Made by a program: the position numbers and the translations under genes | Notes under the pieces: generated by a model | Databases searched by the model: none | The model's input: only the letters and a program-made list of their open reading frames with translations | Told to the model about the DNA's origin: nothing | Shown here: piece after piece, positions 5,643 through 5,694 of the stretch | Layout: each line of letters begins with the position of its first letter | Position numbering within the stretch: position 1 is the stretch's first letter | Source of the DNA: Bacteroidales bacterium | GTDB lineage: Bacteria > Bacteroidota > Bacteroidia > Bacteroidales > WCHB1-69 | Assembly (NCBI GenBank): GCA_012518765.1 | Contig: JAAYRN010000174.1 | Span: 1 to 5,694, forward strand | Reading direction: 5' to 3' | DNA: 5,694 nucleotides

Positions 5643-5694
5643 GGTGCGGTAGTTCAGTTTGGTTAGAATACATGCCTGTCACGCATGGGGTCGC
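5643..5694 (+). tRNA. tRNA-Asp (anticodon GTC), 3' end beyond window
   Basis: The first 52 bases of a tRNA gene. The 5' acceptor strand is GGTGCGG (5643-5649), followed by a D-arm containing AGTTCAG and GGTTAGAA. The anticodon stem is a perfect CATGC (5671-5675) with GCATG (5683-5687), enclosing the loop CTGTCAC with anticodon GTC at 5678-5680, which reads Asp codons GAY. The variable loop begins at 5688; the T-arm and the 3' acceptor strand lie outside the window, so the acceptor stem cannot be checked. The gene is truncated only by the window edge and is not a pseudogene on present evidence. Confidence 0.95.

Overview
The window looks like a chromosomal piece of a Bacteroidota genome, most likely Bacteroidales or a relative that has a type IX secretion system. 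The grounds are low-GC, A/T-rich intergenic DNA, gene starts with no clear Shine-Dalgarno sequence, two matches to the Bacteroidota -7 promoter box (TAnnTTTG), and a protein ending in a CHU_C / type-B T9SS C-terminal domain. The species cannot be named from the sequence alone.

Left part (1-2142, + strand): the 3' end of threonyl-tRNA synthetase (thrS), which enters from outside the window, then after 20 bases a 594-residue single-chain dehydratase of the aconitase / 3-isopropylmalate dehydratase superfamily. It carries the LeuC-like [4Fe-4S] domain and the LeuD-like swivel domain in one polypeptide. The two genes are probably co-transcribed.

Middle (2143-2316): a convergent intergenic region with no gene. 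It holds a 21-bp imperfect inverted repeat enclosing a shorter direct repeat, then three degenerate 14-15 bp tandem units. It resembles dispersed non-coding repeat DNA.

Right part (5417-2317, - strand): three genes in transcription order. First is a metallo-beta-lactamase/beta-CASP ribonuclease-like protein (466 residues). After a 73-base gap comes an ECF-type RNA polymerase sigma factor. Overlapping it by 4 bases (ATGA) is a single-pass membrane protein with a short cytosolic N-terminus, a long polar periplasmic linker, an Ig-like segment and a CHU_C domain. By position and topology the last protein is a candidate anti-sigma factor, which would link sigma-factor control to a domain normally found on T9SS-exported surface proteins. 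This pair is the most interesting element here, but its function is inferred.

Right edge: a tRNA-Asp(GTC) gene on the + strand is cut by the window end. It has a good -7 box just upstream and is divergent from the beta-CASP gene. The two share a 225-base A/T-rich region holding both promoters.
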